Below are positions 12,426 through 20,082 of a stretch of 43,493 bases of DNA, piece by piece. The notes beneath the pieces were generated by a model, which saw only the letters and a list, made by a program, of their open reading frames with translations, searched no databases and was not told the origin of the DNA. The DNA lies in assembly GCF_900103535.1 (NCBI RefSeq), contig NZ_FNHQ01000022.1:1-43493 (forward strand), given 5' to 3'. The position numbers and the translations under genes were made by a program. How positions within the stretch are numbered: the first letter of the stretch is position 1; the number at the start of each line of letters is the position of its first letter. The stretch is from Megasphaera paucivorans (lineage in GTDB: Bacteria; Bacillota; Negativicutes; Veillonellales; Megasphaeraceae).

Positions 12426-13520
12426 TCATTTTTCAAGACAACATACTCCTTCAACCCCTGTAATGCCTAATCCTGGTGCTTCAGGCAATATAAGTTTACT
12501 ATGATTATAGGAAACGCCGCCTCGGACCGGATCTGCTGCCAATAAATCTGCTGCATCCAAATCAGCCAATTGCATACAGCGTTTGCCCGCCATCAACGAC
12601 GCAGCCGCCGTAATTCCCACCTTACTCTCTAACATACATCCAGCCATGCAGGATACTCCTGCAGCCTTCGCCATAGCCGCCATATCCAGTGCATTATGAA
12701 GCCCCCCTGCTTTCATTAATTTGATATTGATCATATCGCAAGCCCGCATAGACAACAACCGCCATACATCCCGTACTGTATATGCCGCTTCATCTGCCAT
12801 AATATCTGTCATAACATGATCTGTAACAAACTTCAATCCATCAAAATCATCCGCCCGGACCGGTTGTTCTACCAGCTCAATATCCATGCCGGCATCTTCC
12901 CATTCGCGGATAATCCGAACTGCCTCTTTGGGCTTCCATGCTTGATTAGCATCAAGACGCAGAGTAATATTCGGACCCACTGCTTCTCGCACTGCCCGAA
13001 CACGTTTTTTATCAAGCAAAATATCTTCGCCTACTTTAATCTTCAACGCGGTATATCCGCGATGTACTGCTTCTATGGCATCCTGCATCATCTCTTCTGG
13101 TTTATTCAGACTAATTGTCAAATCTGAAGTTAATGAGCTCGTCCTGCCGCCGAATAACCGATATAAAGGGATTCCGTATTGTTTACCAAACAAGTCATAT
13201 ACAGCTATATCTACAGCCGCTTTTGCCGAAGTATTTCCCTGCATGGAAGTATCTAACACATGCCAAATATCTTCCAGATCATCTATATCCCGACCGATAA
13301 GCGCAGGTGTCAATATATCCTGTATAGCACCTGCCACAGATCCATGTCCATCCCCAGTAATTTTATATGTTGGCGGCGCATTGCCAAATCCGCTTTCACC
13401 ACTATCCGAAAGTATTTGCACAATAATATCTTCGGCAACCTCCACACGGCGCAACGCAGTAATAAACGGTTTTTTCAACGGAATATGCACCAGTCCTATC
13501 CGTATTTCTTTAATTTTCAT
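12426..13520 (-). CDS. L-Ala-D/L-Glu-type dipeptide epimerase (enolase superfamily)
   Basis: This 364-residue enzyme of the muconate-lactonizing subgroup has every catalytic element of the dipeptide epimerases. K160 and K162 form the KxK acid/base pair, and D190, E218 and D243 are the metal ligands. K267 (NIKLMKAGG) is the second base. D320-L-D322 is the DxD motif that binds the substrate's alpha-ammonium group in L-Ala-D/L-Glu epimerases. The likely role is epimerising L-Ala-D-Glu from peptidoglycan turnover so that it can be hydrolysed and reused. Other dipeptide specificities are possible. It lies 17 bases after tyrS with a GAGG SD and ends the tyrS unit. Confidence 0.85.
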   Translation of the reverse strand: MKIKEIRIGLVHIPLKKPFITALRRVEVAEDIIVQILSDSGESGFGNAPPTYKITGDGHGSVAGAIQDILTPALIGRDIDDLEDIWHVLDTSMQGNTSAKAAVDIAVYDLFGKQYGIPLYRLFGGRTSSLTSDLTISLNKPEEMMQDAIEAVHRGYTALKIKVGEDILLDKKRVRAVREAVGPNITLRLDANQAWKPKEAVRIIREWEDAGMDIELVEQPVRADDFDGLKFVTDHVMTDIMADEAAYTVRDVWRLLSMRACDMINIKLMKAGGLHNALDMAAMAKAAGVSCMAGCMLESKVGITAAASLMAGKRCMQLADLDAADLLAADPVRGGVSYNHSKLILPEAPGLGITGVEGVCCLEK

Positions 13521-13537
13521 GCTGCTGCCTCGATCAA

Positions 13538-14794
13538 TTAGTTCTGCACCCGAGCCAAAGTATACTTTTTCTTCCCCTTACGCACAATAACAAAACGGCC
13601 GTTAGAATTCTTATGAGGAGTTACTACTTCATCAAGAGATGTTATTTTAATTCCGTTTATAGTAACTGCCCCATTTGTAATATCTTCACGAGCCTGCCGC
13701 TTAGAAGTATAAATGGTTGAATCAATCAGCCAGTTAACTACATCTTTTTCTTCCGGTCCTACCGTTACCGTCGGCATTTTTCCAAAAGCTTGTTCCAGTT
13801 CATGTTCCGTAAGATTGGCTATACTGCCTTGATATAATGCTATCGTGATATTTTGTGCTTCCCGAAGTGCTTTTTTACCATGGACAAATGTAGTTACCTC
13901 TTCAGCTAAACGGCGCTGGGCAATTCTTTTTTCAGGCTCTGTCTGGACGGTCTGTTCCAAATCATTAATTTCTTCTTGATTCAAAAAAGTAAAATACTTT
14001 AAATATTTAATAACATCTGCATCATCCTGATTCAGCCAAAATTGATAAAATTCAAAAGGAGAGGTTTTTTCCGGATCAAGCCAAATGGCTCCTCCTGCCG
14101 TTTTTCCAAACTTCGTTCCATCTGATTTCAGCATGAGCGGTATTGTCAGGCAATAGGCCTGCGCTTCAGACCCGTGTATTTTTCGAATCATATCAATACC
14201 GGCGGTAATATTTCCCCACTGATCTGCTCCCCCAATCTGAAGTTGTATATCATTATGTGCAAAAAGATGCTCAAAATCAATAGATTGCAGAATCTGATAC
14301 GTAAACTCCGTAAAAGAAATCCCTGCTTCCAGACGGCTTGCTACCACTTCCTTAGCCAACATGACGTTAACACTGAAAAGCTTGCCATAATCACGCAAAA
14401 AACCAAGTAAATCTAATTTTGACAACCAATCATAATTGTTAACAATCGTAATATTGGAATCTTCACCAAAAAGATGAATAAACTGTGCTTTTAATTTATC
14501 AGCATTATCATGGATAGCTTCAATCGTTTGTAACTGGCGTTCAGTTTTACGTCCGCTGGGATCTCCGATAACGCCGGTACCACCGCCGATGACGATATAA
14601 GGATGATGGCCTGCCAATTGAAATCGTTTCAGCATCATGAAAGGAATTAAGTGTCCTATGTGCATACTATCTCCCGTGGGATCGACTCCACAATACAAAG
14701 AGACACTTTTTTCCTCCGTCAATTTTCTCAATCCTTCTTCATCACTGACTTGGTTTACCGCTCCACGCCAAGTTAATTCATCAATAATATTCAT
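13538..14794 (-). CDS. tyrS: Tyrosyl-tRNA synthetase
   Basis: This class I synthetase attaches tyrosine to tRNA-Tyr. The ATG at 14794 follows AAGGGGAGA and gives a 418-residue protein beginning MNIIDELTWRG, close to the usual length. A GTG at 14818 would add eight residues but has no SD. The Rossmann domain carries the HIGH motif in SMHIGHLIP, and the KMSKS-equivalent loop reads KFGKT. The specificity region IGGADQWGNI is intact, and a C-terminal S4-like RNA-binding domain (RQAREDITNGAVTING) is present. Many Bacillota tyrS genes have a T-box leader, but the leader here is too short. It is transcribed from the promoter at 14842-14870 together with the epimerase gene. Confidence 0.97.
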   Translation of the reverse strand: MNIIDELTWRGAVNQVSDEEGLRKLTEEKSVSLYCGVDPTGDSMHIGHLIPFMMLKRFQLAGHHPYIVIGGGTGVIGDPSGRKTERQLQTIEAIHDNADKLKAQFIHLFGEDSNITIVNNYDWLSKLDLLGFLRDYGKLFSVNVMLAKEVVASRLEAGISFTEFTYQILQSIDFEHLFAHNDIQLQIGGADQWGNITAGIDMIRKIHGSEAQAYCLTIPLMLKSDGTKFGKTAGGAIWLDPEKTSPFEFYQFWLNQDDADVIKYLKYFTFLNQEEINDLEQTVQTEPEKRIAQRRLAEEVTTFVHGKKALREAQNITIALYQGSIANLTEHELEQAFGKMPTVTVGPEEKDVVNWLIDSTIYTSKRQAREDITNGAVTINGIKITSLDEVVTPHKNSNGRFVIVRKGKKKYTLARVQN

Positions 14795-14841
14795 AATCTC
14801 GGATTCTCCCCTTTTCACAACAGATATTCACAATTGATTTT

Positions 14842-14870
14842 ATTATATAAAATGCCTTGTTCCGCGTCAA
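14842..14870 (-). promoter_or_regulatory. Sigma-70 promoter of tyrS
   Basis: On the minus strand TTGACG (14865-14870), 17 bases, then TATAAT (14842-14847). It leaves a leader of about 40 bases before the chosen tyrS start, with no room for a T-box. Confidence 0.85.
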
Positions 14871-14933
14871 ATAGAATACGTAAAATAAATTAATAACAAA
14901 ACAGTTTTTCTGCATATTATAAAAAGAATCTAT

Positions 14934-16247
14934 TTAAAAAGCATTGCGTATAATTGCCGTCATCATTCGTTCTTCCCATCGATAATTTCCGCTGTATATT
15001 CCCTTTGCCCGTATATCTTCTTCATCAATAGCTTCCCCATTCATAATATACAAAAAGCCATTTCCTGTTCCCGGAAACATCATAATAGCAGATAAAAGAC
15101 CATATGCCTCCCCAGTATGTCCTGCCAAATCAATACATCTATCTGAGACGGGACGCGATGTGCTGTTACTCAGCATATGGTACACACCCAATCCATACGT
15201 TTCCAATGTTCCTCCACAAGTATCGCCATTAAAACACTGCCGATCATAGTACCATTGACAACTAAACATTTCCTCCAGCATTGTTTCTGTCACAATCCGG
15301 TTCCCTTGATATACACCGCCATGTAAATACATATCTAATAAATTCGTCAATTCCTGGGCCGAAATACGCAGCCCGCCTTGCGGTGAGAATACGGTCCCGT
15401 TCGTTCCCGGCACATATCCGGCTATATTGTAAAAATCATCATTTTGCCTTTGATCCGGATTGCATATACGCACGATATGCTCCGGCTGAACAATCCCCCT
15501 ATAATCATCAATCTGAGGATACCACGGACCATTCTCATCCCATTTTCCTTCTTTTTGTTTTTGATATATAGTACCCAGCTTCTTCATATCTTCCGTATCA
15601 AAATCACCAATATTGTAACTACCGAAAATATCCAATTCTTTTAAAATATGTGTACGTTGATAAATATCAAAGCGCACTCCTGTAACTACCTCGATAATCG
15701 TCCCCAAAAGACCATAATTAAGATTACAGTAATGAAAATAAGTTCCAGGTCTGCCGATAGCAGAAAAATGTTCGCCTCCGCGATAATATAATCCTTCTGG
15801 CATAAAAAACTCGATAATATCCTCTTCCGGAGGAATAGAATAGATGCCTCCATCACATAGCGATGACATATGTGATAAAAGCATGCGGATCGTAATCGGT
15901 TGTTCCGGATATCGGGGATGCCTCAGATTAAAACCAAGATACTCGCATATGTCCTCATCCAAAGAAAGCTTGCCTGCCTCTGCCAATTGTAATATCGTCA
16001 AGGCCGTAAATTGTTTGGAAACAGAAGCAACGCGAAAACGTGAATCTTTCGTAATCGGTAGATCAAATTGCGGCTTTACGCTGTCAATGTAGCGCCGTCC
16101 TAAAAATTTTTCATATACTTGCTCTCCATTTTTATAAATAACGACAGCTAATCCAGGAACACCTACGCCAGTATTGCCGATAAGTGCTTCTAATTCCCGA
16201 TCTAACTCACGTATTTGTTCCATTGTCAATATTCTTCTTTTATTCAT
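14934..16247 (-). CDS. Serine hydrolase of the beta-lactamase (class C / PBP-like) family
   Basis: This 437-residue protein has the beta-lactamase-fold triad of motifs: S75-V-S-K78 (SxxK nucleophile), Y173-C-N175 (YxN) and, near the C-terminus, HTG in AGHTGEAYG (K/HTG). I chose the ATG at 16247 because it overlaps the upstream stop as ATGA and has AAAGGA 9 bases before it. The longer frame from 16274 lies inside the upstream gene. There is no signal peptide or membrane segment, so a cytoplasmic esterase, amidase or peptidase seems more likely than an antibiotic-degrading beta-lactamase. The substrate is unknown. It is translationally coupled to the SGNH hydrolase. Confidence 0.8.
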   Translation of the reverse strand: MNKRRILTMEQIRELDRELEALIGNTGVGVPGLAVVIYKNGEQVYEKFLGRRYIDSVKPQFDLPITKDSRFRVASVSKQFTALTILQLAEAGKLSLDEDICEYLGFNLRHPRYPEQPITIRMLLSHMSSLCDGGIYSIPPEEDIIEFFMPEGLYYRGGEHFSAIGRPGTYFHYCNLNYGLLGTIIEVVTGVRFDIYQRTHILKELDIFGSYNIGDFDTEDMKKLGTIYQKQKEGKWDENGPWYPQIDDYRGIVQPEHIVRICNPDQRQNDDFYNIAGYVPGTNGTVFSPQGGLRISAQELTNLLDMYLHGGVYQGNRIVTETMLEEMFSCQWYYDRQCFNGDTCGGTLETYGLGVYHMLSNSTSRPVSDRCIDLAGHTGEAYGLLSAIMMFPGTGNGFLYIMNGEAIDEEDIRAKGIYSGNYRWEERMMTAIIRNAF

Positions 16248-16819
16248 TTGTCCGTATCCTTTAAAATATTCCATGCCGTCTGTGCCAAAATCTTATATCC
16301 GGCTATATTCGGGTGAATCCCGTCCACATATACCTGTATGTCCTGCTCATCTGCTGCTTGCAAAGCTTCATAAAAATCAACATATGGAATACCGGCTTTT
16401 TCACTCTGGGTAATAATCCACTGCCGATACATAGTCAGCATTTCATTGTGTCGTCCTACATCATCCCTCTTCTGCCAGCCAAAAACTGAGCTTTCCATTT
16501 TGGTGCGCGGAGGAGTTCCTAAAATGACTCTCATATTGGCCATATGGGCACTTATAATCATTGCTAAAATATTTTCTTCTATCTCATGAAGCGAAACATT
16601 TAATAAAATATCATTAGATCCGCCCATAATAAAAATCAAATCCGGCATCATTACTATGTTTCGAGAAAAACGCCGCCGCATTTCTGCAGTTGTTTCACCA
16701 CAGCTGCCACTATTAATAATATGCCAGCCGGACCATTCCCGCAATAGGGAAATCCATGAACACGGAGACGGAACTCCATATCCATAAGTAAGACTATCTC
16801 CCACACATACCAGTTTCAT
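16244..16819 (-). CDS. SGNH/GDSL-family hydrolase
   Basis: This 191-residue single-domain esterase-like protein has all four SGNH blocks. Block I is GDSLTYGYG with nucleophile S9, block II is the glycine in NSGSCGETT, block III is GGSND with N69, and block V is DGIHPN with D166 and H169. It resembles TesA-type acylhydrolases in size but has no signal peptide, so it probably acts in the cytoplasm on an acyl or acetyl ester. The SD GGGAGG lies 7 bases before the ATG. It is the first gene of a two-gene unit with the beta-lactamase-fold hydrolase. The substrate is not predictable. Confidence 0.85.
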   Translation of the reverse strand: MKLVCVGDSLTYGYGVPSPCSWISLLREWSGWHIINSGSCGETTAEMRRRFSRNIVMMPDLIFIMGGSNDILLNVSLHEIEENILAMIISAHMANMRVILGTPPRTKMESSVFGWQKRDDVGRHNEMLTMYRQWIITQSEKAGIPYVDFYEALQAADEQDIQVYVDGIHPNIAGYKILAQTAWNILKDTDK

Positions 16820-16844
16820 ATTTATCCTCCCATATGTTTCTTAT

Positions 16845-16873
16845 ATCATACTCATTGCTTATATATTTGTAAA
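16845..16873 (-). promoter_or_regulatory. Promoter of the SGNH hydrolase/serine hydrolase pair
   Basis: On the minus strand TTTACA (16868-16873), 17 bases, then TATGAT (16845-16850); each box has one mismatch to consensus. It lies just upstream of the SGNH gene and downstream of the terminator at 16915-16949. Confidence 0.7.
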
Positions 16874-16914
16874 ACAAATACAATTCATAAATATACTATA
16901 TATAAATATAAAAA

Positions 16915-16949
16915 GCAGACACCACTGACATAGCCAGTCAAGTGTCTGC
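16915..16949 (-). terminator. Intrinsic terminator after the KDPG aldolase gene
   Basis: GCAGACAC and GTGTCTGC form the outer stem, with additional TGAC/GTCA pairing inside. The minus strand continues TTTTTATATTT. It lies 15 bases past the aldolase stop and ends the SDR-kinase-aldolase operon. Confidence 0.9.
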
Positions 16950-16963
16950 ATAAAACATGCTTT

Positions 16964-17935
16964 TTATTTTTCCTTACGGCGCAGATGAATTGTGAATCCA
17001 CCAATTTCTTTCTCAAGAAAGGCCACTTTGATATTTCCTTTATTATCTTTAAAGCACAAATTCTTATTAAATAACACGCCTTGCCGCTTATAATAGGCGA
17101 TAGCCCGCTCCATGTCGCGCGTATCGATACAGATATGTCCCTTAGAGCCCGGCATAGGATGATCACAAATTTCTGCTACCGGACCCGCAAAGAAGTTATC
17201 TCCGCCTACGACTTTGTCCTGCAACATCAATTCACAAAGATCATCGGTAATGTCTTCTGCTTCCTTGCGATTCTGTGCATGAAGTCCCACATGTCCCAGT
17301 TCAAATCCGAGAAGATGCTTGAATACTTTTTGGCAAGTTGCCGCAATGCCATCCCAATCTTTGTTCTTTACCATATCAGACGGCGTCATAAAACTGCCAC
17401 CAACGGCTGCTACATTGGGAAGATCAAGATAATCATTCATATTATCAAAATTAACGCCACCCGTAGGCATAAATTTAATATGTGCAAAGGGACCCGACAA
17501 AGCCTTTAATGTGGTGATACCACCATATGCTGCGGCTGGAAAAAATTTACAAATTTCAAGTCCAAAAGCCGACGCTGCTTCAATATCTGCCGGCGAAACC
17601 GTACCTGGAAGAATATCAATATGATTCATAACGCACCATTCCGTTACTGCCGGATTAAAGGCCGGCGTCACGATAAATTGTGCACCTGCTTCTACCGCAT
17701 CTTTAGCCTGCTGCACCGTATGTACCGTACCTGCTCCGACAATAATTCCCTGCACTTGCTGCGCCATAGCCCGAATGCTATCAAGACAGGCCGCCGTGCG
17801 AAAGGTAACCTCAGCAATCGGTATGCCGCCTTTTACAAGAGCATTGCCAAAATCCACGGCATCGGCCGCATCATCCAGCACAATAAGCGGTACCAGACCA
17901 ATATCAAAAATCGTTTTCATGTTTTCGCTAATCAT
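16964..17935 (-). CDS. eda: KDPG/KHG aldolase with C-terminal VOC-like domain
   Basis: Residues 1 to about 210 form a complete class I KDPG aldolase, which splits 2-keto-3-deoxy-6-phosphogluconate into pyruvate and glyceraldehyde-3-phosphate. E42 and R46 (AEVTFRT) and the Schiff-base lysine K130 (ICKFFPA) match E. coli E45, R49 and K133. GAGTV and PTGGV phosphate-loop segments are present. The remaining roughly 110 residues (from GFELGHVGLHA) look like a glyoxalase/VOC module with DTRDMERAIAYYKRQG and a final GGFTIHL strand. Standard Eda proteins are about 210 residues, so this is a fusion. SD GGGAGG precedes the ATG, 13 bases after the kinase stop. It is the last gene of the operon. Confidence 0.9.
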   Translation of the reverse strand: MISENMKTIFDIGLVPLIVLDDAADAVDFGNALVKGGIPIAEVTFRTAACLDSIRAMAQQVQGIIVGAGTVHTVQQAKDAVEAGAQFIVTPAFNPAVTEWCVMNHIDILPGTVSPADIEAASAFGLEICKFFPAAAYGGITTLKALSGPFAHIKFMPTGGVNFDNMNDYLDLPNVAAVGGSFMTPSDMVKNKDWDGIAATCQKVFKHLLGFELGHVGLHAQNRKEAEDITDDLCELMLQDKVVGGDNFFAGPVAEICDHPMPGSKGHICIDTRDMERAIAYYKRQGVLFNKNLCFKDNKGNIKVAFLEKEIGGFTIHLRRKEK

Positions 17936-17948
17936 AAAAACCTCCCAA

Positions 17949-18893
17949 TTACAATTGTTGTTCCATAAATTCTTTCAATGCCTGTGGATACGGCAACCCT
18001 TCATTATCGCCGCGGCTCATAACCTGAATTGCTCCCACTGCATTTCCGCGGCGCACAGCTTCCTGTAATGATAAATTTTCCATCAGTGCCGTAATAATAC
18101 CTGCTGCAAATCCATCACCAGCCCCCACTGTATCAACAACTTTTTCAACTTTAAAACCAGGAACCATAAATTCATTTTCTCCATCAAACACGAGCGCACC
18201 ATCTGACCCGCATTTTGTAACAACAATCTTAGCTCCATTTTTGTGGTAAAATGAATTTATTTTATGAGGATCATCACTGCCCATCAGGATTTTTCCTTCA
18301 GCAACTCCCGGCAAAACCATATCTGCCTTAGCTGCCAATTCATTAATAGTACGAATCATTATTTCTTTCGACGGCCACAGTGCCGGACGCAAATTAGGAT
18401 CAAAGCTGATAAACAGCCCTGCCTTACGAGCCTTATCAAACATTAGATTGACCGCTGCACGTGTATTATCAGAAAGTGCGGGTAAAATACCCGTTAAATG
18501 AACATGGGAATAATTTTCAAAATTAATTTTTTCTACATCTTGTACAGAAAGCGTAGATGCCGCCGACCCGGAACGAAAATAAAAAATATCCGGATCCCCT
18601 TTACTAACACGCCCTTTTAACATAAAACCAGTTTTTTTTGTGTCGCTCCATGCTACAAATTCATTCCCAATTTTATTGTCATTCAGGGCGTGGATAATCC
18701 GTTTGCCAAAAGGGTCATTACCCAGCTTGGTCATATAAGTAACACGATGTCCTAATCTGGAAACCCCAACAGCAACATTAAACTCTGCACCTGCCACAGC
18801 CAAATCATACCCGCTCACATTGTCCAAAGAACCTTCACTCTGGGCAATTAGCAGTCCCATCGGTTCTCCGGCAAGAATCAATCCTGATTTCAT
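17949..18893 (-). CDS. kdgK: 2-keto-3-deoxygluconate kinase (PfkB family)
   Basis: This 314-residue ribokinase-family sugar kinase probably makes KDPG from 2-keto-3-deoxygluconate and ATP, feeding the aldolase encoded next. The N-terminal GEPMG, the substrate lid region GAEFNVAVG and the C-terminal anion hole with catalytic Asp (DTVGAGDGFAAG) are visible. I use the ATG at 18893, with AAAGGATG about 8-10 bases upstream; the longer frame from 18923 starts inside the inverted repeat. Specificity is inferred from context. Gene order (SDR, kdgK, eda) fits the catabolism of uronates, gluconate or unsaturated glycosaminoglycan products. Confidence 0.85.
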   Translation of the reverse strand: MKSGLILAGEPMGLLIAQSEGSLDNVSGYDLAVAGAEFNVAVGVSRLGHRVTYMTKLGNDPFGKRIIHALNDNKIGNEFVAWSDTKKTGFMLKGRVSKGDPDIFYFRSGSAASTLSVQDVEKINFENYSHVHLTGILPALSDNTRAAVNLMFDKARKAGLFISFDPNLRPALWPSKEIMIRTINELAAKADMVLPGVAEGKILMGSDDPHKINSFYHKNGAKIVVTKCGSDGALVFDGENEFMVPGFKVEKVVDTVGAGDGFAAGIITALMENLSLQEAVRRGNAVGAIQVMSRGDNEGLPYPQALKEFMEQQL

Positions 18894-18914
18894 AAGTGTA
18901 TCATCCTTTCTACT

Positions 18915-18964
18915 GATGTACAAGTTAGGTTCCCTGACCGGCAGTCCTTCCTAACTTGTACATC
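18915..18964 (-). promoter_or_regulatory. 15-bp perfect inverted repeat in front of kdgK (candidate operator or leader hairpin)
   Basis: GATGTACAAGTTAGG at 18915-18929 is exactly repeated in reverse complement at 18950-18964, with a 20-base spacer. Each arm contains a TGTACA palindromic core, so it could be two operator half-sites for a GntR- or LacI-type regulator. It starts right at the -10 box of the kdgK promoter. As RNA it would form a stable hairpin before the SD, but no U run follows. Confidence 0.65.
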
Positions 18965-18993
18965 ATTATACTCTTTTTACGGTTGTTTGCCTA
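18965..18993 (-). promoter_or_regulatory. Candidate internal promoter for kdgK-eda
   Basis: On the minus strand TAGGCA (18988-18993, four of six matches), 17 bases, then a perfect TATAAT (18965-18970). The -35 lies within the last codons of the SDR gene and the inverted repeat begins directly after the -10. Confidence 0.55.
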
Positions 18994-19777
18994 TATATGC
19001 CAAAATACCTCCATCAACATATAGTATTTGTCCATTTACAAAATTCGACGCTTCAGATGCCAAGAAAATAGCAGGTCCTTCTAAATCGGCCGTAACTCCC
19101 CAACGTCCTGCCGGAGTTTTTGATACTATAAAACTGTCAAAAGGATGCCTCGACCCATCCGCTTGTTTTTCTCGCAGAGGAGCTGTCTGAGGGGTAGCAA
19201 TATAACCAGGCCCTAATCCATTACACTGAATATTCTGACCACCAAATTCAGAACAAATATTACGTGTCAACATTTTCAATCCCCCCTTAGCTGCTGCATA
19301 TGCTGAAACAGTCTCACGCCCCAATTCGCTCATCATCGAGCAAATATTGATGATCTTGCCATGGCCTTTTGCAATCATATCAGGAATAACGGCCTTAGCT
19401 ACAATATAGGGCGCCACTAAATCTATATCAACAACGTTCCGAAATTCTTCTACCGTCATATCACACATAGGAATACGTTTAATAATACCAGCATTATTGA
19501 CTAATATATCGATAGAACCCAATGTATTTTTAATTTCGGCGATAAGTTTTACAACGCAATTTTCATCAGTAACATCTGCAATATAGCCGTGAGCTTCAAT
19601 GCCTGCTTTTTTATACTCCTTCATTGCTCGATTCAAGTGTATTTGGCTGCGGCAATTAAATGCAATTTTTGCACCAGCTCTGGCATACGCACTGGCAATA
19701 GCAAAACCAATACCATAAGAACCTCCGGTTATCAACGCTACTTTTCCCCTCAAGGAAAACTGGTCTAAACAGTTCAT
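18977..19777 (-). CDS. SDR-family gluconate 5-dehydrogenase / KduD-like oxidoreductase
   Basis: This is a 266-residue classical short-chain dehydrogenase with TGGSYGIG at 17-24, NNAG, a catalytic Ser in ICSMMSE and YAAAK. The sequence, especially the end LYVDGGILAYIGKQP, closely matches what I remember of streptococcal gluconate 5-dehydrogenase, which interconverts gluconate and 5-ketogluconate. KduD/DhuD enzymes of uronate breakdown are close relatives, and the kdgK-eda neighbours fit either role. The start at 19777 has AAGGAG 7 bases upstream; the frame from 19798 has no SD. It is the first gene of the operon, with a candidate -10 at 19846-19851. Confidence 0.8.
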   Translation of the reverse strand: MNCLDQFSLRGKVALITGGSYGIGFAIASAYARAGAKIAFNCRSQIHLNRAMKEYKKAGIEAHGYIADVTDENCVVKLIAEIKNTLGSIDILVNNAGIIKRIPMCDMTVEEFRNVVDIDLVAPYIVAKAVIPDMIAKGHGKIINICSMMSELGRETVSAYAAAKGGLKMLTRNICSEFGGQNIQCNGLGPGYIATPQTAPLREKQADGSRHPFDSFIVSKTPAGRWGVTADLEGPAIFLASEASNFVNGQILYVDGGILAYIGKQP

Positions 19778-19988
19778 AAAAAAACTCCTTCCCGCCATTG
19801 AAAAAAACGAAATTAAGTCTTTTCCTCTTTAATTTATCTTCTCCGATTATACTATCAATAAAAATATTTTTAAATATATTTTATCTAAATTGCTCCATTA
19901 CTAACCCTCTAAAAAAAACTCACATTCACATACAGTACAATTCTAGTTGTTATTTTATATAAAATATAATCAAAATAATAGCAAAAAA
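19778..19988. other. AT-rich intergenic region upstream of the SDR gene
   Basis: No gene is visible. On the minus strand a TATAAT at 19846-19851, with a poor TTTAAA-like -35 17 bases away, is the best promoter candidate for the SDR operon. A TTGTAC element near 19935-19940 resembles half of the kdgK operator core. Confidence 0.4.
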
Positions 19989-20032
19989 CTCCCCACCATA
20001 AATTAGACCGAAAATCAGTCTGTTGTGGGGAG
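19989..20032 (-). terminator. Intrinsic terminator of the ECF transporter operon
   Basis: CTCCCCAC and GTGGGGAG arms, with inner AGAC/GTCT pairing, are followed on the minus strand by TTTTTTG. It lies about 50 bases past the stop of the last ECF gene. Confidence 0.9.
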
Positions 20033-20082
20033 CCCCAAATTACGTGGTGTAATAATTCTTTTATTTCCTGATTACTGTTTCC

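Noticed and set aside
14795-14933. Possible T-box leader for tyrS
   Set aside because: The leader after the promoter is only about 40 bases and lacks the GGTGGNACCGCG sequence.
14934-16247. Antibiotic resistance beta-lactamase
   Set aside because: SxxK, YxN and HTG motifs are shared with many esterases and peptidases; there is no signal peptide and no close resemblance to AmpC enzymes.
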